Source: Stagnihabitans lacustris (lineage in GTDB: Bacteria; Pseudomonadota; Alphaproteobacteria; Rhodobacterales; Rhodobacteraceae). Taken from it: a DNA stretch of 64,000 bases. A program made the position numbers and the translations under genes. This document shows positions 8,455-17,048 of the stretch, one piece after another. The notes below the pieces were generated by a model. The model was not told the DNA's origin, searched no databases, and saw only the letters and a program-made list of their open reading frames with translations. Location of the stretch: the NCBI RefSeq assembly GCF_025950525.1, contig NZ_JAPDGS010000001.1, positions 682,001 through 746,000 on the forward strand, written 5' to 3'. Position 1 is the first letter of the stretch; each line of letters begins with the position of its first letter.

Positions 8455-9767
8455 GCTTGGAACGCCTCCTTCGCCCGGTCGGTATAGGCCTTGTAGCGGT
8501 CGGCGCGCCCCTTGCGCCCGCCGCGCGCGTCGATGGGGGGGAAGAGGCCGAAGTTGACGTTCATCGGCTGAAAGGTCTTGGCCTCGGCGTCGCCGGTGAT
8601 ATGGGCGATCAGCGCGCCCATGGCCGTTTCACGCGGGGGCGGAGGCAGCACGCGCCCCAGCATCTCGGCCGCGGCCATGCGCCCGGCCACCAGCCCCATG
8701 GCGGCACTTTCCACATAGCCCTCGACCCCGGTGATCTGGCCTGCAAAGCGGATATTGGGCCGCGATTTCAGCCGCATCTGATGATCCAAGAGCGTCGGAG
8801 AGTTGATGAACGTGTTCCGATGAATCCCGCCCAACCGGGCGAAGGACGCCTCATGTAGGCCGGGAATCATTTTCAGAACAGTGGCTTGCGCGCCATACTT
8901 CATCTTGGTCTGAAAGCCCACGATGTTGTAAAGCGTCCCCAGCTTGTTGTCCCGGCGCAGCTGGACCACGGCATAGGGTTTGACCGGGTTGTGCGGATTG
9001 GTCAGGCCCACCGGCTTCATCGGGCCAAAGCGCAAGGTCTCGCGGCCGCGTTCGGCCATGACCTCGATCGGCAGGCAGCCGTCGAAATAACCTGCAGTTT
9101 CACCTTCGTGGAACTCGGTCTTGTCGGCCGCCAGAAGCGCGTCGATGAAGGCGTAATATTGCTCGCGGTCCATCGGGCAGTTCATATAGGCGGTCTGTTC
9201 CTCGACCGTCTCGCCCTTGTCGTAGCGGCTTTGCATCCAGGCCACCGACATATCCACGCTTTCGGCATAGACAATCGGCGCGATGGCGTCGAAAAAGGCC
9301 AAAGACTCCGCCCCCGTCGCCGCCTTGATGCTTTCGGCCAGGGCGCCAGAGGTCAAAGGCCCGGTCGCCACGATCCATTGACCGTCCGAGGGCAGTTCGG
9401 TGACTTCCTCATAGCTGACAGAAACCAGCGGATGGGCCTTCAGCTTGGCCGTCACATAGGCGGCAAAGGGCTCACGGTCGACGGCCAGCGCGCCGCCGGC
9501 GGGCAGGCGATGCGCCGTGGCGGCCTCCAGGATCAAGCCGCCCGCCGCCCGCATCTCCCAATGCAGAAGGCCGACCGCGTTTTGCTCGTGGTCGTCCGAG
9601 CGGAAAGAGTTCGAACAGACCATTTCGGCGAAATCGCCGCTGCGGTGCGCGAAGGTCCCCTTGAGGGGGCGCATTTCGTGGATGACGACGGGCACGCCCG
9701 CTTGCACGGCGGACCAGGCGGCCTCAGAGCCCGCCATGCCGCCACCGATGATGTGTAAAGGTTCCAT
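8445..9767 (-). CDS. trmFO: Methylenetetrahydrofolate-tRNA-(uracil-5-)-methyltransferase TrmFO
   Basis: A folate- and FAD-dependent enzyme that makes ribothymidine at position 54 of tRNA. 440 residues, as usual for the family. The N-terminal Rossmann FAD motif is '[13 protein letters not shown]' (residues 5-17), followed by 'VVIHEMRP' and the catalytic-region cysteine in '[11 protein letters not shown]'. Other conserved blocks are '[18 protein letters not shown]' and, near the end, '[13 protein letters not shown]'. It is the first gene of the trmFO-gluQ unit. Upstream lie hairpins and a copy of the dispersed intergenic element. Confidence 0.96.
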   Translation of the reverse strand: MEPLHIIGGGMAGSEAAWSAVQAGVPVVIHEMRPLKGTFAHRSGDFAEMVCSNSFRSDDHEQNAVGLLHWEMRAAGGLILEAATAHRLPAGGALAVDREPFAAYVTAKLKAHPLVSVSYEEVTELPSDGQWIVATGPLTSGALAESIKAATGAESLAFFDAIAPIVYAESVDMSVAWMQSRYDKGETVEEQTAYMNCPMDREQYYAFIDALLAADKTEFHEGETAGYFDGCLPIEVMAERGRETLRFGPMKPVGLTNPHNPVKPYAVVQLRRDNKLGTLYNIVGFQTKMKYGAQATVLKMIPGLHEASFARLGGIHRNTFINSPTLLDHQMRLKSRPNIRFAGQITGVEGYVESAAMGLVAGRMAAAEMLGRVLPPPPRETAMGALIAHITGDAEAKTFQPMNVNFGLFPPIDARGGRKGRADRYKAYTDRAKEAFQAWL

Positions 9768-9870
9768 GGGGGGGATTTAGGCGCTTTTGCCGGCCAAAGA
9801 AAGAGCGAGGGCCTTGCAGGCCCGCGGCCAAGTCAAAAAAGCGCGGCACGCCGCATCCAGGCGCGGTTGC

Positions 9871-9989
9871 GGGTGGGGCACACCCCAGCACTAAAGTCAA
9901 AGCGGGGTGGGGCACACCCCCGAACCCACCCGAAGAGCGGGGGTTTCACACCCCCGCACCCCCGTGGAGTATTTGAGTCAATGTGAAAG
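9871..9989 (+). repeat. Hairpin array plus dispersed element, copy A
   Basis: Contains two direct copies of a GGTGGGGCACACCCC hairpin (about 9871-9887 and 9905-9920), then GCGGGGGTTTCACACCCCCGC (9937-9957), then the dispersed element on the plus strand at 9964-9989 (GTGGAGTATTTGAG followed by TCAATGTGAAAG). It fills the spacer between trmFO and the small gene at 10026. Confidence 0.9.
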
Positions 9990-10025
9990 CATGAAGGTCG
10001 GGCATGGTCCGGTTGGTGGACGTCC

Positions 10026-10340
10026 TCATGCCTTGCAGCGGCTTTGAAGAGCGGCGCGTTCCTGCGCGACATAATCCCGCGGCTCTTCTCCGTGATAGCG
10101 GCCAAGCGCCGCTGCCCTGTCGAAGAACCCCGGCGCGGGCAGGTCGGGCGTCAGACGGGCGCAGACCAATGCGGCGCGGAAAGGATGTCCTTTGGCCGCA
10201 TCCTCTTCCATCAGGGATTCCAGCGCTTCGGTCAGGCGAGAGAGCGGCGCGACGTCAAGGTCTTTGGCCAAGGCGCCATAGGTCGTCGCCGTGCCCGTGC
10301 GGATCAGTTGCGAAAGGCGCTCTGTCAGACCAGGAAGCAT
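10026..10340 (-). CDS. Small conserved-looking protein with an MGMT/Atl-type 'TTYGALA' helix
   Basis: 104 residues from the ATG at 10340 (MLPGLTERLSQL). The frame is open 17 codons further upstream, but those codons translate the dispersed intergenic repeat (PEYLGQYERRA), so the inner ATG is preferred; the GAAAG at the end of the repeat lies just upstream and may serve as its ribosome site. The segment 'IRTGTATTYGALAKDLDVAP' resembles the DNA-binding helix of alkyltransferase-like proteins (GxVxTYG), but no PCHR cysteine motif follows, so function is unassigned. It lies between gyrA and trmFO on the same strand. Confidence 0.7.
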   Translation of the reverse strand: MLPGLTERLSQLIRTGTATTYGALAKDLDVAPLSRLTEALESLMEEDAAKGHPFRAALVCARLTPDLPAPGFFDRAAALGRYHGEEPRDYVAQERAALQSRCKA

Positions 10341-10347
10341 GGCGCGT

Positions 10348-10375
10348 CTTTCATACTGGCCCAAGTATTCCGGGG
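10348..10375 (-). repeat. Dispersed element, copy B
   Basis: Minus-strand copy: CCCCGGAATACTTGGGCC followed by AGTATGAAAG. It lies immediately upstream of the small gene starting at 10340 and may supply its Shine-Dalgarno (GAAAG). A CGGTTC-AAG-AACCG hairpin follows to the right before gyrA ends. Confidence 0.9.
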
Positions 10376-10442
10376 TATGCCACCGGTTCAAGAACCGATG
10401 GCACCGATGGCATGGGGGGCCGCGCCCCCGGGACTTTGCCGC

Positions 10443-13193
10443 CTAGGCTTCGCTTTCCACGATGCGGGCGACCGAGACGACCTCTTCTTCGCCGCCGGTG
10501 TTCAGCACCTTGACCCCGCCCGCGCCCCTTGACCGGAACGAGATCTGGTCGACCGGGACCCGGATCGACTGGCCAGAGGAAGTCGCCAGCATGATCTGAT
10601 CGCCAAGCTCCACCTTGAACGAGGCGATCAGGTTGCCGCCGCGCATCGCAGGGTCCATCGCCCGCACGCCCATGCCGCCGCGTCCGCGCACCGGGTAGTC
10701 ATGGCTGGACGACAGTTTCCCGGCTCCGCTTGTGGTGATCGTCAGGATCAGGTCTTCGGCCGCCGACATCTCGGCATAGCGTTCGGGGGAAAGCTGGCCC
10801 TCGGCCTCGGCGCCGTCTTCGGGGGCCTCTTCCTCGTCGGCTTCGACCTCTTCGGTGACGCCCGCCATCAGGCGACGCTGTTTCAGATAGGCTTCGCGCT
10901 CGGCCGGGTTGGCTTCGAAATGGCGGATCACCGACATCGAGACGACCACATCACCCTCGGCTAGGCGGATGCCGCGCACGCCCGTGCTGCCGCGCGACTT
11001 GAAGACGCGGATTTCGGTCGTGGAAAACCGGATCGCGCGGCCCAGGGCCGTCACCAGCATCACATCATCGCTGTCCGAACAGATGGCGGCGTTGACCAGG
11101 GTCACGCCCTCGGGCAGGTTCATCGCGATTTTGCCGTTGCGCTTGACGTTGACGAAGTCGCTCAGGTCGTTCTGGCGCACATCGCCATCCGAGGTCGCAA
11201 AGACGATCTGCAGGTCGTCCCAGTGATCTTCGGGCGCATCGACCGGCATCAGCGCCGCGATGGAAACGCCGGTCTGGATCGGCAGGATATTGACCATGGC
11301 CTTGCCGCGGGCATTGCGCCCCGCAAGCGGCAGGCGCCAGGTTTTCATTTTATAGACCATGCCATCGGTCGTAAAGAACAGCAAAGGCGTGTGGGTGTTG
11401 ACGACAAACAGCGTCGTGACCACATCGTCTTCCTTGGTGTCCATCGCGGCCAGACCCTTGCCGCCGCGGTTTTGCGCGCGGAACTCGGCCAGAGGGGTGC
11501 GCTTGATATAGCCGCCAGAGGTGATCGTGACGACCATATCCTCGCGCTCGATCAGGTCCTCGTCCTCCATATCGCCGGCCCAATCGACGATCTCGGTGCG
11601 GCGGGGGACGGCGAAATTGGTCTTCACCTCGGTCAGCTCGTCCGAGATGATCGACATGATCCTTTCGCGCGAGCCCAGAATCTCCAGGTAGTCCTTGATC
11701 TTGGCGGCCAGCTCTTCCAGCTCGTCGGTGACTTCCTTGACGCCCAAAGCGGTCAGACGTTGCAACCGCAGTTCCAGGATGGCGCGGGCCTGGGTTTCGG
11801 ACAGGTTATAGGTCCCATCGTCGTTCATCTTGTGGCTGGGGTCGTCGATCAGCCGGATATAGGCTGCGATGTCGGCGGCAGGCCAGCGGCGGGTCATCAG
11901 CTTTTCGCGCGCCTCAGAGGCATCGGCCGAGGCGCGGATCGTGCGGACGATTTCGTCGACATTGCTGACGGCGACGGCCAGACCGCAGAGGATATGGCTG
12001 CGTTCACGCGCTTTGCGCAGTTCAAAGGCGGTGCGGCGGGCGACCACTTCTTCGCGGAAGGTGATGAAATGCGTCAGGAAATCGCGCAGAGACAGGGTTT
12101 CCGGGCGGCCACCGTTCAAGGCCAGCATGTTGCAGGCGAAAGACACCTGCATGGGCGAAAAGCGGAACAGCTGGTTCAAGACCACGTCCGGCGTGGCGTC
12201 GCGCTTCAGTTCGACGACAACCCGCACGCCGACGCGGTCGCTTTCGTCGGCCACCGATGCCACGCCTTCGATCTTTTTGTCCCGCACCATCTCGGCGATC
12301 TTTTCGATCATCGAGGCCTTGTTGACCTGATAGGGGATCTCGTCGACGATGATGGCAAAGCGGTCCTTGCGCAGCTCTTCGACATGGGTTTTCGCCCGGA
12401 TGATGACGGAACCACGGCCCTCAAGATAGGCCTTGCGCGCACCCGAACGGCCCAGGATCAGGCCCCCGGTGGGGAAGTCGGGGGCCGGGATGATCTCCAT
12501 CAGCCGTTCCATCGACAGGTCGGGATCGGCGATCAGCGCCAGGGTGCCGTCGATGACCTCGCCCAAGTTGTGCGGCGGGATACGGGTCGCCATGCCGACC
12601 GCGATGCCCTCGGTGCCGTTGACCAGCATGTTGGGAAAGCGGGCAGGCAGGACGGTGGGTTCGCGGTCCTTGCCGTCGTAATTGTCTTGGAAATCGACAG
12701 TGTCCTTGTCGATATCGGCCAGAAGAAAGGCCGCCGGTTTATCCATCCGCACTTCGGTGTAGCGCATGGCGGCGGCCATATCGCCGTCCATGGAGCCAAA
12801 GTTGCCCTGACCGTCGAGAAGCTTGAGGCTCATGGAAAACGGCTGCGCCATCCGCACAAGGGCATCGTAAATCGCGCTGTCGCCATGGGGGTGGTATTTC
12901 CCCATCGTGTCACCCACCGGGCGGGCGGATTTGCGATAGCTTTTGTCGTGGGTATTGCCCGATTCCTGCATCGCAAACAAAATGCGCCGATGCACAGGTT
13001 TCAGCCCGTCGCGCAGATCGGGGATCGCCCGGCTGACGATGACCGACATGGCATAGTCAAGATAGGCCGACTTCATCTCGGTCGAGATGTCGATCTGCGG
13101 ACCCTTATGCGGGTTGATCGGGGATTCTTCCGTGTTTTCAGGAGCTTCGGGCGTATCGGTCAAGGGGTCTGCCTTTGCGGATGGCTTGGCCAT
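10443..13193 (-). CDS. gyrA: DNA gyrase subunit A
   Basis: 916 residues. GyrA cuts and rejoins DNA in the A2B2 gyrase that introduces negative supercoils. The catalytic tyrosine is Y145 ('[11 protein letters not shown]'). The quinolone-resistance region reads '[20 protein letters not shown]' with the sensitive residues S106 and D110 (E. coli S83 and D87) both present. The C-terminal half holds the beta-pinwheel blades, with GyrA-box-like text '[18 protein letters not shown]', and an acidic insertion '[19 protein letters not shown]' between late blades. The ~30-residue Pro/Glu-rich N-terminal extension before '[18 protein letters not shown]' is longer than in E. coli. It appears monocistronic. 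Confidence 0.97.
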   Translation of the reverse strand: MAKPSAKADPLTDTPEAPENTEESPINPHKGPQIDISTEMKSAYLDYAMSVIVSRAIPDLRDGLKPVHRRILFAMQESGNTHDKSYRKSARPVGDTMGKYHPHGDSAIYDALVRMAQPFSMSLKLLDGQGNFGSMDGDMAAAMRYTEVRMDKPAAFLLADIDKDTVDFQDNYDGKDREPTVLPARFPNMLVNGTEGIAVGMATRIPPHNLGEVIDGTLALIADPDLSMERLMEIIPAPDFPTGGLILGRSGARKAYLEGRGSVIIRAKTHVEELRKDRFAIIVDEIPYQVNKASMIEKIAEMVRDKKIEGVASVADESDRVGVRVVVELKRDATPDVVLNQLFRFSPMQVSFACNMLALNGGRPETLSLRDFLTHFITFREEVVARRTAFELRKARERSHILCGLAVAVSNVDEIVRTIRASADASEAREKLMTRRWPAADIAAYIRLIDDPSHKMNDDGTYNLSETQARAILELRLQRLTALGVKEVTDELEELAAKIKDYLEILGSRERIMSIISDELTEVKTNFAVPRRTEIVDWAGDMEDEDLIEREDMVVTITSGGYIKRTPLAEFRAQNRGGKGLAAMDTKEDDVVTTLFVVNTHTPLLFFTTDGMVYKMKTWRLPLAGRNARGKAMVNILPIQTGVSIAALMPVDAPEDHWDDLQIVFATSDGDVRQNDLSDFVNVKRNGKIAMNLPEGVTLVNAAICSDSDDVMLVTALGRAIRFSTTEIRVFKSRGSTGVRGIRLAEGDVVVSMSVIRHFEANPAEREAYLKQRRLMAGVTEEVEADEEEAPEDGAEAEGQLSPERYAEMSAAEDLILTITTSGAGKLSSSHDYPVRGRGGMGVRAMDPAMRGGNLIASFKVELGDQIMLATSSGQSIRVPVDQISFRSRGAGGVKVLNTGGEEEVVSVARIVESEA

Positions 13194-13391
13194 ATCTGGT
13201 TGAGGCGCACTTTACCCCATACCACAGATAGGGTGCAAGGCGGGGTTTCAGGGCTTTTGGCAGCAGGCCCATCAGAGTGCCAATATATTGTTTTCATTGA
13301 TTTTTCAGATGTGGGTGGAATCATCATGAAACGGGGTTTTCCAGATCCATGTCTGGAGTGCCCTGTGGGCGCTGGATCAGGAGGTTCAAGG

Positions 13392-13655
13392 ATGCGCGAG
13401 ACCCAGTTGATGTTGAAGGGGTATGGCCTGACCACGGCAGAGCTGTTTTACCACATGCCCGATCATCCCCATGTGCTGAACACCTTCACCTGGCAGGACT
13501 ATGACCTTGCCCCCGATTACCCCAAGCTCTTCGGCTTCATCGAGTTCTGGCAACGCGAGATTGAGGGCCCGTTGCACTCCATCCGCTTTTGTCACCGCAA
13601 GCTGATCGGCCCGGCCGAATGGCGCAACGTCGTGGCCGAGTTCCGGTTGCACTAA
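13392..13655 (+). CDS. usg: Usg family protein
   Basis: 87 residues; the sequence 'LMLKGYGLTTAELFYHMPDH' and 'FTWQDYDLAPDYPKLFGFIE' matches the small alphaproteobacterial Usg family, originally named from its place beside tryptophan genes in other species; biochemical function is unknown. No trp gene is nearby here. The start ATG (13392) follows AGGAGGTTCAAGG. A second in-frame ATG at 13326 would add a cysteine-containing leader and is less likely. The AT-rich stretch 13275-13310 between gyrA and usg probably contains the promoter. A long hairpin begins 7 bases after the stop. Confidence 0.88.
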   Translation: MRETQLMLKGYGLTTAELFYHMPDHPHVLNTFTWQDYDLAPDYPKLFGFIEFWQREIEGPLHSIRFCHRKLIGPAEWRNVVAEFRLH

Positions 13656-13661
13656 ACTGGG

Positions 13662-13706
13662 TCCGGGAGGTTTGGCAGCCATGAAATGGCCGCCAAACCT
13701 CCCGGA
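13662..13706. terminator. 21-bp inverted repeat after usg (terminator-like hairpin)
   Basis: Arms 13662-13682 and 13686-13706 pair over 21 bases with one mismatch around a GAA loop (left arm starts TCCGGGAGGTTTGGC). No U-run follows on either strand, so it is not a classic intrinsic terminator. It lies between convergent genes usg and the AlkD-like gene and opens a 384-bp spacer (13656-14039) filled with hairpins and three copies of the dispersed element; no gene is seen there. Confidence 0.8.
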
Positions 13707-13775
13707 GGAAGCCGGGTGGCGTGCCGCCCCCCGGACCCCCCGCCCAAAGGGGGGCACGCCCCCCTTTGGAAACCC

Positions 13776-13801
13776 CGTGGATATTGCGGACCGTTTGAAA
13801 G
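13776..13801 (+). repeat. Dispersed element, degenerate copy C1
   Basis: GTGGATATTGCGGACCG followed by TTTGAAAG on the plus strand; same layout as the other copies with several substitutions. It faces copy C2, 13 bases away, in the opposite orientation. Confidence 0.65.
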
Positions 13802-13814
13802 GCGGGTCCTTTCC

Positions 13815-13838
13815 CTTTCATACTGGCCCAAATACTCG
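13815..13838 (-). repeat. Dispersed element, copy C2
   Basis: Minus-strand copy, CGAGTATTTGGGCCAGTATG then AAAG. It forms an inverted pair with the degenerate copy at 13776-13801. Confidence 0.88.
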
Positions 13839-13953
13839 CTTTTCGGGCTTTCGCTGTGGTCTGAACACGCAGCGCAACCCAAGCCGCTGGGCACCGACCG
13901 TCACGCCGAAGGCAACCTGTCAACGCGGTCCTGCCAGGGGCGCGAAGCCTCCG

Positions 13954-13980
13954 CTTTCAGACTGACCCAAATATCCACGG
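13954..13980 (-). repeat. Dispersed element, copy D, with GC hairpins
   Basis: Minus-strand copy, CCGTGGATATTTGGGTCAGT then CTGAAAG. Immediately to its right are two strong hairpins: CTCAAGGGGCCC paired with GGGCCCTTTGAG (about 13987-14012, one mismatch) and GCCGGGGG paired with CCCCCGGC (about 14013-14040), abutting the end of the AlkD-like gene. Confidence 0.85.
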
Positions 13981-14039
13981 GGTTTCTCAAGGGGCCCGTG
14001 GGCCCTTTGAGCCGGGGGTCCGGGGGCGGGAGCCCCCGG

Positions 14040-14717
14040 CTACGAGAGGTGCCGCGCCGCCTCGGCCCTTGCCCAGGGTTTCAACCCCTGACCCGGACCT
14101 TCCAGGAAGGCCCGCGTCCGGTCTGGATCGTGCTTGGACAGGTCGCGCAGCCACCAGGCCACCGCTTTCTGGATGAACCAGTCCGGGTCACTCACATAGC
14201 CTGCAGCCCAGCCCAGCACCCGGTCACGGATCGCAAGATCGGCCGTTTTCGGGAAGTTCTGCTTGGTCCAGGGCAGAGTGATCACCAAGGCCGCGCGGCG
14301 GGTCCACATGTGCTCCGAACCCGTCCAGGCCTCGACCTCGTCCAGCCGTGACGGGTCGGCCACCAGGCGGCGTTCCCCCGCGTCACAGGCCTGATCGGCA
14401 ATCGCCCAGCCGTCAAAACTTGGCACCCAAGAGGCGATCAGACCCCAGACCGCCGCGTCGTCGGCAATTCGCGCCTGGGTCAGCAGTTTCGCCGCAGCCA
14501 CCCGCGCCTCGTGGATGTTGCTCTCCCACAAAGCGCCGGCAAGCTGGACGCGCCCCGCCGTGTCCAACCCTTCACGCCAGGACTTCGCCAGGTCGGTGAT
14601 CTGCGGGACACTCACGCCGAAATAGGTCCGCGGGGTCTTGTGATAGGCCAGCGCCGCCTCGGCCTTGGCAGGGTCGGCCAGCGCGTGAAGGGCGGCAAGG
14701 GCGTCGTTGGGGGTCAT
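14040..14717 (-). CDS. DNA alkylation repair protein (AlkD-like HEAT-repeat family)
   Basis: 225 residues from the ATG at 14717. The sequence is helical throughout and matches the AlkD/DUF1061 alkylation-repair fold: 'YFGVSVPQITDLAKSW', 'ALWESNIHEARVAAAKLLTQ', 'SWVPSFDGWAIADQACD', 'MWTRRAALVITLPWTK' and 'DPDWFIQKAVAWWLRDLSKH' are typical. AlkD removes bulky N3- and N7-alkylpurines. The frame is open upstream, but this start overlaps the stop of the upstream oxidase gene (ATGA), a normal operon junction. It is the last gene of the glmU-glmS-oxidase-AlkD-like unit. Confidence 0.88.
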   Translation of the reverse strand: MTPNDALAALHALADPAKAEAALAYHKTPRTYFGVSVPQITDLAKSWREGLDTAGRVQLAGALWESNIHEARVAAAKLLTQARIADDAAVWGLIASWVPSFDGWAIADQACDAGERRLVADPSRLDEVEAWTGSEHMWTRRAALVITLPWTKQNFPKTADLAIRDRVLGWAAGYVSDPDWFIQKAVAWWLRDLSKHDPDRTRAFLEGPGQGLKPWARAEAARHLS

Positions 14718-15253
14718 AGGTTGGCCTCGATTCCAGTGGAAAGCCCGTCGATCGACTGGCGGTTGCGGGTGTCCCAATAGGTGCGAAGGCCCTCCGCCCC
14801 CTGGCCTTCGGCCCAATTGCGCAGGACCGGGCGTTCCGCGCCGCCCTCAAAGGTCGGGACGGCAAAGCCGCAAGAGGTCTGCACAAGGTTGACTTGCATG
14901 TCATAGATCTGGCGCGCGCCGGGGGTCTCGGGGAAATGGCGCGCAAGGTCCCAGTCGTCGCGATGCGCCGTGCGCGCCACCCCGTAGGCCCGCAGGATCA
15001 GGGGGCGGGGGCCAAAGCTGCACCACATCACCGTCATGCGCGGATCAACCGCCAGATGGGCCGCCGTCTCGTTGCCCGACCCCGTCAGGTTCAGCCAGAT
15101 CAGCCGGTTCGGCCCCAGGATGCGCAGCGAGTCCATCCCCTTGGGCGACAGGTTGTGATGCGCCCCCGGCGCCGAGGTCGCGACAAAGAAGATCATCTGT
15201 TCGGCCACAAAGGCGCGGTGGTCGTCAGAGAAGGCGTCGAATTGCTTGGCCAT
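14714..15253 (-). CDS. Pyridoxamine 5'-phosphate oxidase-like FMN-binding protein
   Basis: 179 residues with a flavin-reductase split-barrel: 'FVAEQMIFFVATSAPGAHHN' then 'LSPKGMDSLRILGPNRLIWL' and 'GSGNETAAHLAVDPRMTVMW' fit the general PNPOx-like family (not PdxH itself, which has a different C-terminus). It probably binds FMN or F420; substrate unknown. It begins at the base directly after the glmS stop and overlaps the AlkD-like gene at its end, so it is co-transcribed with both. It may be a general redox or stress enzyme. Confidence 0.85.
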   Translation of the reverse strand: MAKQFDAFSDDHRAFVAEQMIFFVATSAPGAHHNLSPKGMDSLRILGPNRLIWLNLTGSGNETAAHLAVDPRMTVMWCSFGPRPLILRAYGVARTAHRDDWDLARHFPETPGARQIYDMQVNLVQTSCGFAVPTFEGGAERPVLRNWAEGQGAEGLRTYWDTRNRQSIDGLSTGIEANL

Positions 15254-17047
15254 TCATTCCACCGTCACGGATTTTGCCAAGTTGCGCGGCTGGTCCACAT
15301 CCGTCCCCTTGGCCACCGCCGTGTGATAGGCCAAAAGCTGCGCCGGCACCGCGTAAAGGATCGGCGCAAAGGGGCCGGGGCAGTCGGGCAGCGTCAGCGT
15401 GGCCCAGGTGCCGCGCCCGGCCTCGTGGACCCCTTGCGCATCCGAGATCAGCAGCACCTTGCCATGGCGTGCCATGACCTCTTGCATGTTCGACACCGTC
15501 TTGTCGAAAAGCCCGTCATGCGGCGCCAGCACGATCACCGGCACCTCGGGGGCGATCAGCGCGATGGGGCCGTGCTTCAGCTCACCGGAGGCATAGCCCT
15601 CGGCATGGATATAGCTGATTTCCTTCAGCTTCAGCGCGCCTTCCAGCGCGAGGGGGAACATCGCCCCCCGACCCAGGAACAGCACATCTTGGGCGCGCGA
15701 CAGCTCTTCGGCGATTTCCGCGATGCGCGGCCCCAGCGACAAAGCGTGGTTCATCAGCCCGGGCAGGGCCTGCAACTGGGCCAGGTGCTGCGCCAGGGCT
15801 TGTGGAGAGATGCGCCCCCGGTCGACGCCGGCCTTCAGCGCCAGCAGGGCCAGGGTCAAAAGCTGCGCGGTAAAGGCCTTGGTCGAGGCCACGCCGACCT
15901 CGATCCCCGCCTTGATGGGCAAGACCTGATCGGCCTCGCGCGCGATGGAGGAGGTCGGCACATTGACCACCGCCAGCACCTTGGCCACCTGACCGCGGGC
16001 GTGACGCAGGGCGGCCAGGGTATCGGCGGTCTCGCCCGATTGGCTGACAAAGATGGCAAAAGACTTGTCCGACAAGACCGGGTCGCGATAGCGGAACTCG
16101 GATGCGATATCGACTTCGGCCGCCAGCCCCGCCAGCTGTTCGAACCAGTATTTCGCGATGTGACCGGCATAAGAGGCCGTGCCGCACGCCACCAGCACCA
16201 CGCGGTCCACGCCGGTGAAATCGACATCCGGCAGGCCCGCACCGCGCAGGGTCTCGGCCAGCACCACCGGCTGTTCGGCGATCTCCTTGGCCATGAAATG
16301 CCGAAAGCCCGCCTTTTCGATCCGCGTCTGATCCACCGCGATGCGGCTTTCGGCGCGGTTGGCCAGGCGGCCTGCCGCGTCATGGATCACGGCGCCCGCG
16401 CGGGTGATCACAGCCCAGTCGCCTTCCTCCAGATAGGTGATGCGGTCGGTCATCGGCGCCAGAGCGATGGCGTCTGATCCGATATACATCTCGCCGTCGC
16501 CATGCCCGATGGCCAGCGGAGAGCCCTTGCGGGCGGCGATCATCAGATCGTCTTCGCCGTCAAACAAAAAGGCCAGCGCAAAGGCGCCCTGCAGCCGGGG
16601 CAGGGTGCGGGAAACGGCCTCGACCGGGGACAGGCCCTGATCAAGGTAGTGGCGCGTCAGCATGGCCACGGTTTCGGTGTCGGTTTCGGAGTCGGGGTTC
16701 AGGCCCAGGGCGGCCAGTTCCTCACGCAGCGCGCGGAAGTTTTCGATGATGCCGTTGTGGACCACGGCGACCCCGCCCGACCGATGGGGATGGGCGTTGA
16801 CCTCGGTGGCCGCGCCATGGGTGGCCCAGCGGGTGTGGCCGATGCCGGATTTCCCCGCCAAAGGCGTGTGGACCAGCACATCGGACAGGTTCACCAGCTT
16901 GCCCACCGCGCGCCTGCGATCCAGCCGCCCGGCGTTCACCGTGGCGATGCCCGCAGAGTCATAACCGCGATATTCCAGACGCTTCAGCGCCTCGACCAAC
17001 AAAGGCGCCACTTCATGCGACCCCAGGACGCCCACGATGCCGCACAT
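15254..17047 (-). CDS. glmS: Glutamine-fructose-6-phosphate aminotransferase (isomerizing)
   Basis: 597 residues. Makes glucosamine-6-phosphate from fructose-6-phosphate and glutamine, the first step toward UDP-GlcNAc for peptidoglycan and LPS. Cys2 is the glutaminase nucleophile ('MCGIVGVLG'); 'RLEYRGYDSAGIA', 'GHTRWATHG' and 'VVHNGIIENF' complete the N-terminal Ntn amidotransferase domain. Two SIS sugar-isomerase domains follow ('FVSQSGETADTLAALR' around residue 345; 'LGRGAMFPLALEGALKLKEI'), and the protein ends in the conserved 'DVDQPRNLAKSVTVE'. It follows glmU by one base, so both enzymes of the pathway are encoded together. No glmS ribozyme is expected or seen. Confidence 0.97.
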   Translation of the reverse strand: MCGIVGVLGSHEVAPLLVEALKRLEYRGYDSAGIATVNAGRLDRRRAVGKLVNLSDVLVHTPLAGKSGIGHTRWATHGAATEVNAHPHRSGGVAVVHNGIIENFRALREELAALGLNPDSETDTETVAMLTRHYLDQGLSPVEAVSRTLPRLQGAFALAFLFDGEDDLMIAARKGSPLAIGHGDGEMYIGSDAIALAPMTDRITYLEEGDWAVITRAGAVIHDAAGRLANRAESRIAVDQTRIEKAGFRHFMAKEIAEQPVVLAETLRGAGLPDVDFTGVDRVVLVACGTASYAGHIAKYWFEQLAGLAAEVDIASEFRYRDPVLSDKSFAIFVSQSGETADTLAALRHARGQVAKVLAVVNVPTSSIAREADQVLPIKAGIEVGVASTKAFTAQLLTLALLALKAGVDRGRISPQALAQHLAQLQALPGLMNHALSLGPRIAEIAEELSRAQDVLFLGRGAMFPLALEGALKLKEISYIHAEGYASGELKHGPIALIAPEVPVIVLAPHDGLFDKTVSNMQEVMARHGKVLLISDAQGVHEAGRGTWATLTLPDCPGPFAPILYAVPAQLLAYHTAVAKGTDVDQPRNLAKSVTVE

Positions 17048-17048
17048 G

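Noticed and set aside
10341..10391. N-terminal extension PEYLGQYER of the small gene upstream of gyrA
   Set aside because: It is translation of the dispersed repeat; the inner ATG at 10340 gives a plausible protein start.
10443..13193. Quinolone-resistance mutation in gyrA
   Set aside because: The two key positions (S106 and D110, E. coli S83 and D87) are the sensitive residues.
11223..13391. Long plus-strand open frame (about 720 codons) opposite gyrA
   Set aside because: Antisense shadow of a high-GC gene: His/Gln/Asp-rich composition and no motifs, while gyrA on the other strand is complete.
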